DNA of 64,000 nucleotides from Chlorobium sp. (GTDB lineage: Bacteria; Bacteroidota; Chlorobiia; Chlorobiales; Chlorobiaceae). The stretch is from positions 1 to 64,000 of the forward strand of contig JANQMO010000040.1 in the NCBI GenBank assembly GCA_028280025.1, read 5' to 3'. Below are positions 8,391-16,590 of the stretch, in pieces (within the stretch, counting starts at the first letter, position 1; every line of letters begins with the position of its first letter). Under the pieces are notes generated by a model, which saw only the letters and a list, made by a program, of their open reading frames with translations, did not search any database and was not told the origin of the DNA. Position numbers and translations under genes: made by a program.

Positions 8391-8738
8391 ATGGCTTCCG
8401 ACTCGCTGGAAAAGATCCGGGTTATTTTCGGAGATGAGATGCGCGGCGTCCGGGCTGAACTGGATGCATGCAGGGCGCACATTACCGCCTGTGCGGAATC
8501 GGGGGAAGGTTCCACCGGGGATACCGGTTGGCAGCGCAAGCTGATCATGCGGCTTGAAGAGTGTCGTGAGAGGCTACGGGGGCTTGCCGGTATGCTGGAA
8601 TCGCTGGATGAAGAGCGGCGTACTGCCGAAAAAGATGTTGCCGAAACTATCGAGCTGCTGTATAGAGCGTTTCCCGGCTCTCTTACCGATGGTGGCGACG
8701 ACGATTATTCCGCATCGTCCATCAGTCCGCTTGCCTGA
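8391..8738 (+). CDS. Small hypothetical protein, probable coiled coil
   Basis: This is a 115-residue product from ATG 8391; a GTG at 8379, directly after the upstream stop, would add four residues. I do not recognise a family. Most of it is predicted by eye to be helical and heptad-like (LIMRLEECRERLRGLAGMLESLDEERRTAEKDVAETIELLYR), broken by a Gly/Thr-rich patch near residue 45. The tail GGDDDYSASSISPLA is acidic. It sits at the end of the yicC-gmk-rpoZ run and converges with the minus-strand gene 10 bp away, so it is probably co-transcribed with its upstream neighbours. Confidence 0.6.
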   Translation: MASDSLEKIRVIFGDEMRGVRAELDACRAHITACAESGEGSTGDTGWQRKLIMRLEECRERLRGLAGMLESLDEERRTAEKDVAETIELLYRAFPGSLTDGGDDDYSASSISPLA

Positions 8739-8748
8739 CCACCTGCAA

Positions 8749-9486
8749 TTATTTCTTTTGCTTCAGGATTTCTTCGGCTTCCCTCAACTGGTCGACGGTA
8801 TTGATCCCTTTGATCTCGTCGGCATCGGCCGTTTGAAAGGCGCATACTTTCTCTCCATTCCGGAAACAGATCGAAAAAACGTCCGTGAGGTAGTACTCGT
8901 TCTGAACGTTGTCGTTTGTGATTTTTTTGAGAGCATCGAAAAGCGTTGCGGCTTTGAATACATACATTCCGGCATTGATTTCCCTGACAGCCAACTCCTC
9001 AGGTGATGCGTCTTTATGTTCGACAATTTTCGAGACCGTGCTGCTGTTGTTCCGGCGAATAATTCTCCCGTACCCTGCCGGATTGTCCAGACTGGCAGTA
9101 AGAACCGTTGCGGCGGCGTTTTCCCGGCGGTGACTCTTGACGAGATTGTTGAGTGTCGAAATGCTTACAAGAGGAGCGTCACCCGAAAGAATGATAATGT
9201 CTCCCGGGAAAGAGCCAAGATGTTTTTCGGCCTGCATGACTGCGTGACCGGTGCCGAGCTGGGGTTCCTGAAGCGCCCATTGTACGTCATGATGGAGGGT
9301 CGCCTCCATGACTTTTTCGGCCTGGTGCCCGACAATCAGTACTATTGAATCCGGATCGAGGCTTTTTGATTTTTCAATGACGTGTTCGATAAGCGTTTTG
9401 CCATTAGCCTTATGCAGGACTTTAGCCTGATCGGATTTCATTCTGGTGCCTTTACCGGCCGCCATGACAATGATTGCTAAGGGCAT
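8749..9486 (-). CDS. GlmU-like sugar-1-phosphate nucleotidyltransferase (single domain)
   Basis: The start chosen (9486) gives MPLAIIVMAAGKGTRMKSD, a canonical nucleotidyltransferase loop (GxGTRMxS) with the conserved Lys following. Later motifs LQEPQLGTGHAV, ILSGDAPLVS, YGRIIRR, VEHKDASPEE and EINAGMYVF match the uridylyltransferase half of GlmU, which makes UDP-GlcNAc from GlcNAc-1-P and UTP. At 245 residues it lacks the left-handed beta-helix acetyltransferase half. A longer frame to 9597 would overlap panD and adds unlike sequence. It may be a split GlmU or another UDP-sugar pyrophosphorylase; an acetyltransferase partner is not in this window. Confidence 0.8.
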   Translation of the reverse strand: MPLAIIVMAAGKGTRMKSDQAKVLHKANGKTLIEHVIEKSKSLDPDSIVLIVGHQAEKVMEATLHHDVQWALQEPQLGTGHAVMQAEKHLGSFPGDIIILSGDAPLVSISTLNNLVKSHRRENAAATVLTASLDNPAGYGRIIRRNNSSTVSKIVEHKDASPEELAVREINAGMYVFKAATLFDALKKITNDNVQNEYYLTDVFSICFRNGEKVCAFQTADADEIKGINTVDQLREAEEILKQKK

Positions 9487-9532
9487 GGTATGGGGGATGG
9501 TTGATTTCTCATACGGTTGAACGGTTGTCGTA

Positions 9533-9916
9533 TCAGAGTGTGTTTGCTTCATCACCGGCAAGGTGGCGGCGTTTGGGATTGTTATGGCTGTCGACAATGA
9601 GAATTACCGGCTTGAATGATTTTGCTTCCTCTTCATCCACTTCGGCAAACGCCATGATGATGATCTGGTCACCCGGAAGCGCGCATCGGGCAGCCGCCCC
9701 ATTCAACTGGATCTCTTTCGAGCCAGGTTTCCCCTCTATGATATATGTTTCGAAACGTGCTCCATTGTTGTTGTTCACACAGAGAACTTTCTCGTTCGGC
9801 AGCATATTGGCGAGTTCCAGCAATTCACTGTCAATCGTTATGCTCCCTTCATACTCAAGGTCTCCGCTTGTTACAACGGCGTTGTGAATTTTTGATTTCA
9901 GCAAATGTAATTTCAT
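9533..9916 (-). CDS. panD: Aspartate 1-decarboxylase precursor
   Basis: PanD makes beta-alanine from aspartate for pantothenate and CoA synthesis. The 127-residue proenzyme begins MKLHLLKSKIHNAVVTSGDL and carries the self-cleavage site Gly24-Ser25 (YEGSITID), where Ser25 becomes the pyruvoyl cofactor. NNNGARFETYIIEG and LNGAAARCALPGDQIIIMAF are also family signatures. The length is normal. It is upstream of the GlmU-like gene on the same strand with a 46-bp gap. Confidence 0.95.
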   Translation of the reverse strand: MKLHLLKSKIHNAVVTSGDLEYEGSITIDSELLELANMLPNEKVLCVNNNNGARFETYIIEGKPGSKEIQLNGAAARCALPGDQIIIMAFAEVDEEEAKSFKPVILIVDSHNNPKRRHLAGDEANTL

Positions 9917-9940
9917 CTGAAAAGCGGGTTTGTTTCTGCT

Positions 9941-10477
9941 TTACTGCTCGATGTCGGTCTCACCGCTTGCTTTGAAGATGGTATAATTTTTGAGCGATTC
10001 ATCACTTTCAAAACCGTATCCCCTGATCGTTTCATTCTTTTTTTCAATGACGACATACCTGTCGGACCAGAGTTTTTTTGTTTCAGCAAGCCGTTTTATG
10101 TAATCGGTTTTCAGAGTACCGTCTTCGGACGTTAGTACGACGGAGTTAAACGCTTCCATGTCATTGTTGTCATACACCGTGGCTTTTTCTGCTGTAAGCG
10201 TGGACGATACAGCACCGGTGCTGTCGAAATACGTAACCTTCACTCCGTTGTTGAGATGACGGGTGATAATATCGTTTTTTTTATATTCCGCAAAATGTTC
10301 TGCAGAGACAATTGCGTGTATTCTGTCTTTTCGGAATATTTGCATGCTGACATTCCAGCTTTCCTGGACCGGTTGCTGGTCGCCCAGGAAACGTGTGTCA
10401 GGTGTATGTCCCGGCCGGTCCTGCATGCCGCAGCCTATGCAGCCAAGCAGAAGCACTGTGCCGGATACACGAAGCAT
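9941..10477 (-). CDS. lptC: LPS export protein LptC (lipoprotein)
   Basis: LptC is the inner-membrane bitopic protein that passes LPS from LptBFG to LptA. From ATG 10477 the protein has 178 residues and starts MLRVSGTVLLLGCIGCG, a hydrophobic segment with a possible lipobox Cys. The body has the beta-jellyroll pattern of LptC/OstA: MEAFNSVVLTSEDGTLKTDY is the classic 'double-stranded beta' element, preceded by TAEKATVYDNND. The frame stays open upstream to 10606, overlapping skp, but that part is unlike the family. It follows skp, another envelope biogenesis gene. Confidence 0.75.
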   Translation of the reverse strand: MLRVSGTVLLLGCIGCGMQDRPGHTPDTRFLGDQQPVQESWNVSMQIFRKDRIHAIVSAEHFAEYKKNDIITRHLNNGVKVTYFDSTGAVSSTLTAEKATVYDNNDMEAFNSVVLTSEDGTLKTDYIKRLAETKKLWSDRYVVIEKKNETIRGYGFESDESLKNYTIFKASGETDIEQ

Positions 10478-10562
10478 GAAAAAAAAGAGACGGGTATGCA
10501 GCGGAATGTTGAACCATGCCGTCGCATACCCGGCAATACAATCTCGATGTTTCAGGTCGCGG

Positions 10563-11114
10563 TTATTTGATTTTATTGATGACCTTGAAGGTGATGTCAT
10601 GAGCACTATCTCCCCAGATCAGTGCCTGTTTGTCCAGAATAACTGAAAATCCTTCTTTCTGGGCGATAGTCTGAACTGTTTTAATGAGCTTCTGACGGAT
10701 AGGAGCAAAGAGTTCAGCTTTTTTCTTGTCAAGTGCGCCGTTCGGCCCGAATTTTTCCATCTGGAACTTCTGGAGCTCTTTCAGTTTCTGACTCAGTTCT
10801 TTTTCTTTCTGTTCCCGCTGTGCCTTGGTCATGCCCTTTGCTTTTTTCTGATAACCTGCCAGAGCGGTTTCGTAACTTGTTTTCATTTTTTTGAAACTTT
10901 GTTCCCACTGGGAACTGGTCGCTTTCAGAATGTTTTCGGCCTTCTTTGTTTCCGGCATTTGGCTGATGACCTTCGAAACATCGACAACACCGGTTTTCTG
11001 GCTCCCGGGAGCAGCAACTGCCGATGGAATGGAGATAAACAGGCTGAGGACCAGGGTCGTGATCATCGTGTACGTAAGAGACATAAAGGGAGCGTTTCCG
11101 TAAATCTTTTTCAT
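10563..11114 (-). CDS. skp: Periplasmic chaperone Skp (OmpH family)
   Basis: Skp holds unfolded outer-membrane proteins in the periplasm before delivery to the BAM complex. The 183-residue protein has a signal sequence (MITTLVLSLFISIPSAVAA), then the OmpH head strand KTGVVDVSKVISQMPE, a long Lys/Gln/Glu-rich coiled-coil tentacle (residues about 60-140) and a returning strand EGFSVILDKQALIWGDSAHDIT at the C-terminus. This fold order is diagnostic. The native target BamA is encoded at 33140-35605 in this window but not adjacent. Confidence 0.88.
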   Translation of the reverse strand: MKKIYGNAPFMSLTYTMITTLVLSLFISIPSAVAAPGSQKTGVVDVSKVISQMPETKKAENILKATSSQWEQSFKKMKTSYETALAGYQKKAKGMTKAQREQKEKELSQKLKELQKFQMEKFGPNGALDKKKAELFAPIRQKLIKTVQTIAQKEGFSVILDKQALIWGDSAHDITFKVINKIK

Positions 11115-11349
11115 GGTTGAATCATTGGTTTTGTTGAAATATTACCGTGCGGTACCTCCATATCAGGATTCTGAAAAGGTAATAATTCCACTGTAAAAAA
11201 CTATACCTCTCTCCCTGCATCGTTGAGGTTGTGCAGGTTATGCTTATGCGATGGCTGCTCCAGAGTCGCATACTGGTAGGACGTCAGATCATAACGTATC
11301 ATGTGCCTTCTGATGAATAAGGAAAGAACAGGGGGAGATTTTACGATGT

Positions 11350-11606
11350 CCTAAATTGAGCGATTGTCGAGCATGCCACAGATGCAAGGCACAGGGAATG
11401 CCGCTGTAGTGATCTACCGCAAGTTTCCTGTAACGAAGCAGATGTGGTATGATCGGCAATCCCGAAGGGTTTCAACAAATGCGGTTCTTTATCTGTTTTC
11501 ACGTTCACCCTGCAGATGAGGGATATTCTCTATAAAAATATAGTATAACAGATTGTCTTTGATAAACTTACTATTATGGAGCAGTTGTTGAAACGCTCAG
11601 TTTAGG
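11350..11606 (+). mobile_element. MITE-like element, copy 2 (257 bp)
   Basis: It has the same length and orientation as copy 1, with left end CCTAAATTGAGCGATTGTCG and right end GTTGAAACGCTCAGTTTAGG, flanked by the perfect 5-bp duplication GATGT (11345-11349 and 11607-11611). Interior hairpins GTAGTGATCTAC and CCCGAAGGG are conserved with copy 1. Its right end overlaps the last codons and stop of dprA on the minus strand. Confidence 0.9.
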
Positions 11607-12748
11607 GATGTTTTTCTGAACATCTGTCCGGGCAGTTGTTCGGCAAGACGCTTCAGCTCCAGTTCAAAAAGGAGAACCAGAAGCTCGGACGGGTCCATGG
11701 ATGTGTTTTCCGCCAGCACATCGATGTGTATCGGATCGGGACCAAGATGGTCAAGAACTGTTTTTTCGTCTCCGGTTACCTGTGCGGCCCCGATCGTTTT
11801 TGCCGGTTTGTCCGACCGGGAAAATGACGGGATCAGTTCTGCGGTGATATCATCGACACTGGTGACAAGTTTTGCATGACCTTTTTCAATGAGGCTGTTT
11901 GTGCCTGCCGACGTTCTGGAGAAAATGCTGCCGGGGACGGCAAACACCTCCCTGTTCTGGTCAAGAGCAGAATAGGCTGTAACAAGGGAGCCGCCTTTCA
12001 GATCGGATTCGACAACGACCGTTCCCCGGGAAATACCGGCGATAAGACGGTTTCTTCGGGGAAACTTGCCCGGTGATATCGTGCTTCCGATCCACTCTTC
12101 GGAAAGGAGGGCGCCTTCGTCGATAATTCGGGGCCACAGCTTGCCCGATGGATCCGTATGCGGATTATCCACTCCTCCTGCAAGGAATGCAATGGTTCTT
12201 CCCTTGTGTTCCAGCGTTGTTCTGTGGGCGATCATATCAATACCATAGGCCAGCCCGCTTACAATGGTGAAGCCTTCGGCCGCAAGTCCGCTGCAGATAA
12301 GCTCTGCAGCCTTTTTCCCATAGAGTGACGCTTTTCTTGTCCCGACGACAGCGATACACGGTTGATGGGCGGCGCCGGCATTTCCCCGGACAAAAAGGCA
12401 TGGCGGCGGATCATAGATTTCTTTCAGGAGGGGCGGATAGAGAGGAGCTTCAATGGTGATGATGTCGGCATTGTGGCGTTCGAGGAGTTTGAGTTGCTGT
12501 TCGGCTTTTTTAACGGCATGTGCAAGAGAGTGCGGATTGCGGAAAAACGCTGCAACAGAGTCGGCCACCTTCCTGCCTATGCCGGGGAGGCGGGCAAAAT
12601 CGTCTGCCCGTGCCTGGAAAAACGACGGAGTATAACCGAAATGGCGGGTAATCGTGTTTATTCTCGTCGGGCCAAGACCAGGAACCTGCGAAAGGACAAG
12701 AAGAAGTTTTTTTCCTGCATCCTCGTTTCCTGAACCGTTAAAAATCAC
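11597..12748 (-). CDS. dprA: DNA-processing protein DprA (Smf)
   Basis: DprA loads RecA onto incoming single-stranded DNA during transformation. The 383-residue protein has an N-terminal helix-hairpin-helix-like region (LPGIGRKVADSVA near residue 55), then the Rossmann-like core: CIAVVGTRKASLYGKKAAE near 133, GFTIVSGLAYGIDMIAH, GGVDNPHTDPSG, FPRRNRLIAGISRGTVVVES and REVFAVPGSIFS. A winged-helix tail lies near 315-375. The last residues (SLN and TGA stop) are encoded by the terminal repeat of the inserted element, so the native C-terminus has been replaced. It overlaps the next gene by 11 bp. Confidence 0.93.
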   Translation of the reverse strand: MIFNGSGNEDAGKKLLLVLSQVPGLGPTRINTITRHFGYTPSFFQARADDFARLPGIGRKVADSVAAFFRNPHSLAHAVKKAEQQLKLLERHNADIITIEAPLYPPLLKEIYDPPPCLFVRGNAGAAHQPCIAVVGTRKASLYGKKAAELICSGLAAEGFTIVSGLAYGIDMIAHRTTLEHKGRTIAFLAGGVDNPHTDPSGKLWPRIIDEGALLSEEWIGSTISPGKFPRRNRLIAGISRGTVVVESDLKGGSLVTAYSALDQNREVFAVPGSIFSRTSAGTNSLIEKGHAKLVTSVDDITAELIPSFSRSDKPAKTIGAAQVTGDEKTVLDHLGPDPIHIDVLAENTSMDPSELLVLLFELELKRLAEQLPGQMFRKTSLN

Positions 12749-13736
12749 GTTTCATGAGCTTGAGGGCAATTCCTTTGAGATATTCCCGGCCCTCCTGGTA
12801 AGGCAGGGAATCAACAGCCCTCAGTGCTTCTTCGGTATTGTTGTTGATCAGCTGCCGGGCTTCATCGAGAACGCCGCACCGTTCATAGATTTCCTTGATT
12901 TCAGGGACACGGTCGGGTGAAATGCCGTTCTTGTCCATGATGGACTGGAGCAGTTCTTTTTCTTTCCCTGTCGAGAGTTCAAGAGACCGCAGCAGGAGGT
13001 AGGTTTTTTTCCCTTTTATGACATCCCCGCCGGGGACCTTGCCGGATTTGCCCTCTTCTGCCATGATGTCGAGATAGTCATCCTGTACCTGAAAAGCCTG
13101 TCCGATTTTGTTGCCGAACAGAACAAGCTTGCCGATCTGTTCATGATCGGCATTTCCCACAATGCCGCCGGCTTCGAGAGATGCCGAGATAAGGCGCCCG
13201 GTTTTTTTTGCGATCATGTCGAGATAGTCTGCAATTGTCGCATGCTTGCTCTGTTCGAGATTCATGTCGATAGCCTGGCCTTCACATATCGTGATGTTGG
13301 CATCGTTGAGTATGTGAACAAGTTCATTATGCCGGTCCGTTCTTGTATGGAGCGCGCATTCGTATGCGTATGCGATCATCACATCGCCTGAGAGAATGGC
13401 TGCGGTGGTGTCCCATTGCTTGTGGATCGTCGGTCTGCCGTGCCGCAGATCCGCGTGGTCCATTATGTCATCGTGCACAAGGGTGAAATTGTGGAGGATT
13501 TCAATCGCAAGGGCAGTGTCCATTGCGTTGTCAGAGGAGCCTGACACAGCTTCACAGGCAAGAAGCGTCAGGACGGGCCGAATTCTTTTTCCCTTGCCGC
13601 TGAGAATGTAACGAACCGGTTCGTAAAGACTTGCCGGAGAATCTTTGGTGAAACACTGTTCCAGAGCATCGTTGATGCTGTTGTAATAGCGGCGGTATTT
13701 CTGTTCCACCTGTTCAAGGGTTACACTGATATCCAT
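12738..13736 (-). CDS. Polyprenyl synthetase, probably geranylgeranyl-PP synthase
   Basis: It condenses IPP with allylic diphosphates. The 332-residue protein has the first Asp-rich motif DDIMD at residues 89-93 and the second, DDYLD, near 219, plus GKGKRIRP near 47 and GRPTIHKQW after the first motif. The segment LHNFTLVHDDIMD, with Phe five residues before the motif and a short DDxxD, resembles archaeal-type GGPP synthases rather than IspA-like FPP synthases (DDxxxxD). GGPP would feed carotenoids and geranylgeranylated pigments. Product length is inferred, not shown. It overlaps dprA at its 3' end and follows fni, an isoprenoid gene. Confidence 0.85.
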   Translation of the reverse strand: MDISVTLEQVEQKYRRYYNSINDALEQCFTKDSPASLYEPVRYILSGKGKRIRPVLTLLACEAVSGSSDNAMDTALAIEILHNFTLVHDDIMDHADLRHGRPTIHKQWDTTAAILSGDVMIAYAYECALHTRTDRHNELVHILNDANITICEGQAIDMNLEQSKHATIADYLDMIAKKTGRLISASLEAGGIVGNADHEQIGKLVLFGNKIGQAFQVQDDYLDIMAEEGKSGKVPGGDVIKGKKTYLLLRSLELSTGKEKELLQSIMDKNGISPDRVPEIKEIYERCGVLDEARQLINNNTEEALRAVDSLPYQEGREYLKGIALKLMKRDF

Positions 13737-13749
13737 TTCGGCTCTATCC

Positions 13750-14817
13750 TTATATTATTGATATGCTGGTTTTTTTCAGTTGCTGAATGTTTTGTGCCCC
13801 GACCAGGAACATCACTGCCCTGAGATCGTTCATCCACGTCACAATGGTTTCTTCAAGCACGCCTTTATGGAGTGCTTTGAGCATCATGCCTGCCGAACCG
13901 CATATATCGGCACCAAGAGCGATCGCTTTTGCAATGTCGATTCCGTTCGAGATTCCTCCTGAAGCCACAATTCCGGTTCGGCGAAAACGGGATTCCTTTT
14001 CTTTGAGTTCGGCTATGCCGGTGAGGCATCTTGCTGTGGGAATGCCCCAGTTCAGGAGTTCGGGGAGAGCGGAAGGACTGAATCTCCGGTCGTGTTCGAA
14101 TTGCTGGAGGTATCGTTCTTCCTCGACCTTTTGCCAGCTTATTCCGCCGGCTCCGGCCACATCGATAATCTGTACTCCGGCCTCACAAAGTCTGGCGGCG
14201 GTCGAGGAGGATATGCCGCAGCCAACTTCTTTTGCTATCACCGGCACCGGCAGAGTCGAGGTGAGTATCTGCAGCCTGCTGAGAAAATTTTTGAAATTTG
14301 TGTTGCCTTCAGGCTGAAAAAGCTCCTGGGCAGGATTGAGGTGGACAATCAGGCCGTCTGCACGGATAATATCGATGAGAAGCTCGAGCTCGCGACCCGA
14401 AAGCCCCTTTGCAACTTCCGAAGCCCCTATGTTTGCCAACAGGGGAATTGTCGGTGCTTCCTGGCGGACAACACTGAAGCTCTGGCGGTAAGCATCGTTT
14501 TCCAGCGCCTGGCGCATGCTGCCTACTCCGAGGGGAATGTTAAGCTGCTCGGCGGTAGATGCCAGTGAACGGTTGAGGTCCTCCGCGCGGGCGTATCCGC
14601 CTGTCATGGATGAGATCATGAACGGATAGGCTATTGTGCGGTCGAGGAAGCCGGTGGACAGGTCGATGTCGCAGAAGTTGATTTCCGGTGCTGCATTGTG
14701 CGTGAATTCATACCGTTCGAAACCGGTGGTTCTGGTATCGAAGCCAACGGGTCTGTTCAGGCAGGTTTCAACATGGCTCTGCTTGCGGTCGGTCGTTATG
14801 TTTCTGGAATCGTTCAT
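13750..14817 (-). CDS. fni: Isopentenyl-diphosphate delta-isomerase, type 2 (FMN)
   Basis: It interconverts IPP and DMAPP using reduced FMN. The 355-residue TIM-barrel protein shows FMISSMTGGYARAEDLNRSL near residue 68, GVGSMRQAL, LLANIGASEVAKG, HLNPAQELFQPEGNTNF (substrate-binding region), VIAKEVGCGIS, VDVAGAGGISWQKVE-like IDVAGAGGISW and ASGGISNGIDIAKAIALGADICGSA (phosphate-binding end). All are characteristic of Fni/IDI-2. It lies 13 bp upstream of the polyprenyl synthetase on the same strand, giving a two-step isoprenoid unit. A divergent Lol-type permease starts 167 bp away. Confidence 0.94.
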   Translation of the reverse strand: MNDSRNITTDRKQSHVETCLNRPVGFDTRTTGFERYEFTHNAAPEINFCDIDLSTGFLDRTIAYPFMISSMTGGYARAEDLNRSLASTAEQLNIPLGVGSMRQALENDAYRQSFSVVRQEAPTIPLLANIGASEVAKGLSGRELELLIDIIRADGLIVHLNPAQELFQPEGNTNFKNFLSRLQILTSTLPVPVIAKEVGCGISSSTAARLCEAGVQIIDVAGAGGISWQKVEEERYLQQFEHDRRFSPSALPELLNWGIPTARCLTGIAELKEKESRFRRTGIVASGGISNGIDIAKAIALGADICGSAGMMLKALHKGVLEETIVTWMNDLRAVMFLVGAQNIQQLKKTSISII

Positions 14818-14983
14818 CCCGACAGGAAGAGAATGACGTTTTGTTTGTGCCTTGGCGATTGAAAACTATAACTTACAATGTAATATTCTATTGCAACAAA
14901 CATTCACCCGCAATCCGATAATTGCCTGCAGCCGCATTCCCGCAGCCGATGTTTTCCACACCGGATGCAGCCGCGATCGAGTT

Positions 14984-16252
14984 ATGTTCAGGACATTGTT
15001 TTCCATAGCGTTGCGTCACCTGTTCGGCAGGAGACGACAGACATTGACGACAATTGCAGGTGTTGCGGTCAGTACGATGGCGCTTATTACAACGATAGCA
15101 TTGACCAGGGGGTTGCTGGATTCGTTTGTCGAGACGATTGTCGACGTTGCACCCCATATTACGATCAAGGGAGAGTCCATGAGGAAACTGCCGTCGGACC
15201 TTCTCAGTGACCCGGATGCGCTTCGCCTCGCATTTGTCGAGGAGAATATACAAAAAGAGGAGCGAAAAGAGGTGCGCAACTTCAGGCAGGTTATGGGAAT
15301 ACTGGGTTCGGCGGATTATTCGGAAGAGATAACAGCTGTATCACCTTACGTCGAGTCAAGGGTGATTGTCATAAAAGGGAATAAAAACAGGCCTCTTTCC
15401 CTCAAAGGCGTCATGATTGAACAGGAAAACGCTATCAGCGGCATTCGGGACAGGCTTACTGACGGCAGCCTTTCGTTTTTTAAAAGGACTCCCAATGCCG
15501 TTATGGTAGGCAGGACGATTGCCGAGGATATGAATCTCGTGCTGTACGATGAAGTGACCATTGTTCCTCCTTCCGGACCTGCCCGTCAGTACAAGGTCAC
15601 CGGTATCTTCTTTTCCGGAGTCAATGCTGTCGACAATACGCTCTTTGTATCGCTGAAAGCAGGTCAGATTCTGGAAGCCCTTCCGGCAGACAAGGTTTCC
15701 GGGATCGGACTCAAAGTTGCCGATCCCCTCGATAACCAGACCCTTGCCCGTAAACTTGAGAATGTTACGGGTTACCGCTGCGTTACCTGGCAGGAAGAAA
15801 ATGCAAGCGTTTTATCGCTTTTCAACCGTATCGGCTATATCGTCATTTCCCTTGTCGCATTTGTTGCAGTCGTCTCCGGTTTCGGCGTTGCCAATATCCT
15901 GGTAACGACAGTGTTTGAGAAAAGCCGTGACATTGCGATCATGAAATCCTACGGTTTCCCTGCAGGCGCGCTTGTCGGTATGTTTATCCTGGAAGGAGTT
16001 CTGGTCGGATTTGCGGGAGCGATTATCGGCGGATTCCTTGCAACCGGCTCGATGAGCTTTCTCGAAAACCTGCCGGTTCAGGGTGCACAGGGCCCGATAA
16101 CCAGAACAGGATTCAGCATGTCGTGGAATCCGGTATACTTCGTGTTTGTCATCTTCCTTACGGTCTTTATCAGTACGATAGCAGCTACGATCCCGTCCGC
16201 CAGGGCGGCAAAGCTGGAGCCGGTACAGGTCCTGCGCGACAGCAGCTTGTGA
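14984..16252 (+). CDS. ABC transporter permease, LolC/LolE-MacB type
   Basis: From ATG 14984 the protein is 422 residues. It has one N-terminal membrane helix (TTIAGVAVSTMALITTIALT), a periplasmic domain of about 220 residues, then three C-terminal helices (IVISLVAFVAVVSGFGVANI, MFILEGVLVGFAGAIIGGFL, FVFVIFLTVFISTIAATIPS), the four-helix MacB/LolC plan. The tail PSARAAKLEPVQVLRDSSL is typical of this family. It probably forms the membrane part of a lipoprotein-releasing or lipid-handling transporter. A matching ATPase, LolD-like, is encoded far away at 59092-59793. An in-frame upstream ATG at 14852 gives an unlikely 44-residue extension. Confidence 0.85.
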   Translation: MFRTLFSIALRHLFGRRRQTLTTIAGVAVSTMALITTIALTRGLLDSFVETIVDVAPHITIKGESMRKLPSDLLSDPDALRLAFVEENIQKEERKEVRNFRQVMGILGSADYSEEITAVSPYVESRVIVIKGNKNRPLSLKGVMIEQENAISGIRDRLTDGSLSFFKRTPNAVMVGRTIAEDMNLVLYDEVTIVPPSGPARQYKVTGIFFSGVNAVDNTLFVSLKAGQILEALPADKVSGIGLKVADPLDNQTLARKLENVTGYRCVTWQEENASVLSLFNRIGYIVISLVAFVAVVSGFGVANILVTTVFEKSRDIAIMKSYGFPAGALVGMFILEGVLVGFAGAIIGGFLATGSMSFLENLPVQGAQGPITRTGFSMSWNPVYFVFVIFLTVFISTIAATIPSARAAKLEPVQVLRDSSL

Positions 16253-16400
16253 GGGGGCCTCTATTATTTATTGCGCGATTCAATTGTTGCGTTGATCCCG
16301 ACTTGTCGGGATCGAAATCCTCATTTCCCGACTCTATGCGGACTCCGTTCGCCTTGCATCCCGATGCAATCGGGACTCATCACAATAAATAGAGGCCCCC
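16253..16400. repeat. 148-bp inverted-repeat element after the Lol permease
   Basis: It begins at the base after the stop codon. The first bases GGGGGCCTCTATTATTTATTG pair with the last, CAATAAATAGAGGCCCCC (18 paired bases with a 3-base bulge). Two smaller palindromes lie inside: GATCCCGACTTGTCGGGATC near 16294 and a CATCCCGATGCAATCGGGA stretch near 16356. A TTTG follows. It could be a terminator whose loop has been expanded by inserted palindromes, or a separate non-autonomous element. Confidence 0.6.
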
Positions 16401-16427
16401 TTTGTTATCAGTCCTCTTTAGGCAGGA

Positions 16428-16467
16428 TATAGGTCCTATAGGACTTATGGGACCTATAGGACCTATA
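16428..16467. repeat. 40-bp palindromic repeat
   Basis: It has perfect 15-bp arms (TATAGGTCCTATAGG and its complement) around the centre ACTTATGGGA. The same palindrome, in either orientation, recurs at 39370, 39501, 39632, 53266 (imperfect) and 58002, with a half site at 63520. Confidence 0.85.
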
Positions 16468-16512
16468 GAATAAAGACTCCCAAAGTTAGTCAGTGCTCAC
16501 AGCATAGCCTCA

Positions 16513-16576
16513 AACACCTCAACACCTCAACACCTCAACACCTCAACACCTCAACACCTCAACACCTCAACAATTC
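16513..16576. repeat. Octamer tandem array AACACCTC x7
   Basis: Seven perfect copies of AACACCTC (16513-16568) are followed by a variant AACAATTC unit. It lies between the Lol permease and the convergent exporter. The unit length is not a multiple of three, and the array is outside any gene. It belongs to the degenerate AACANNTC family also seen at 6789, 38346 and 53518. Confidence 0.85.
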
Positions 16577-16590
16577 AACACCGTCCCTCT

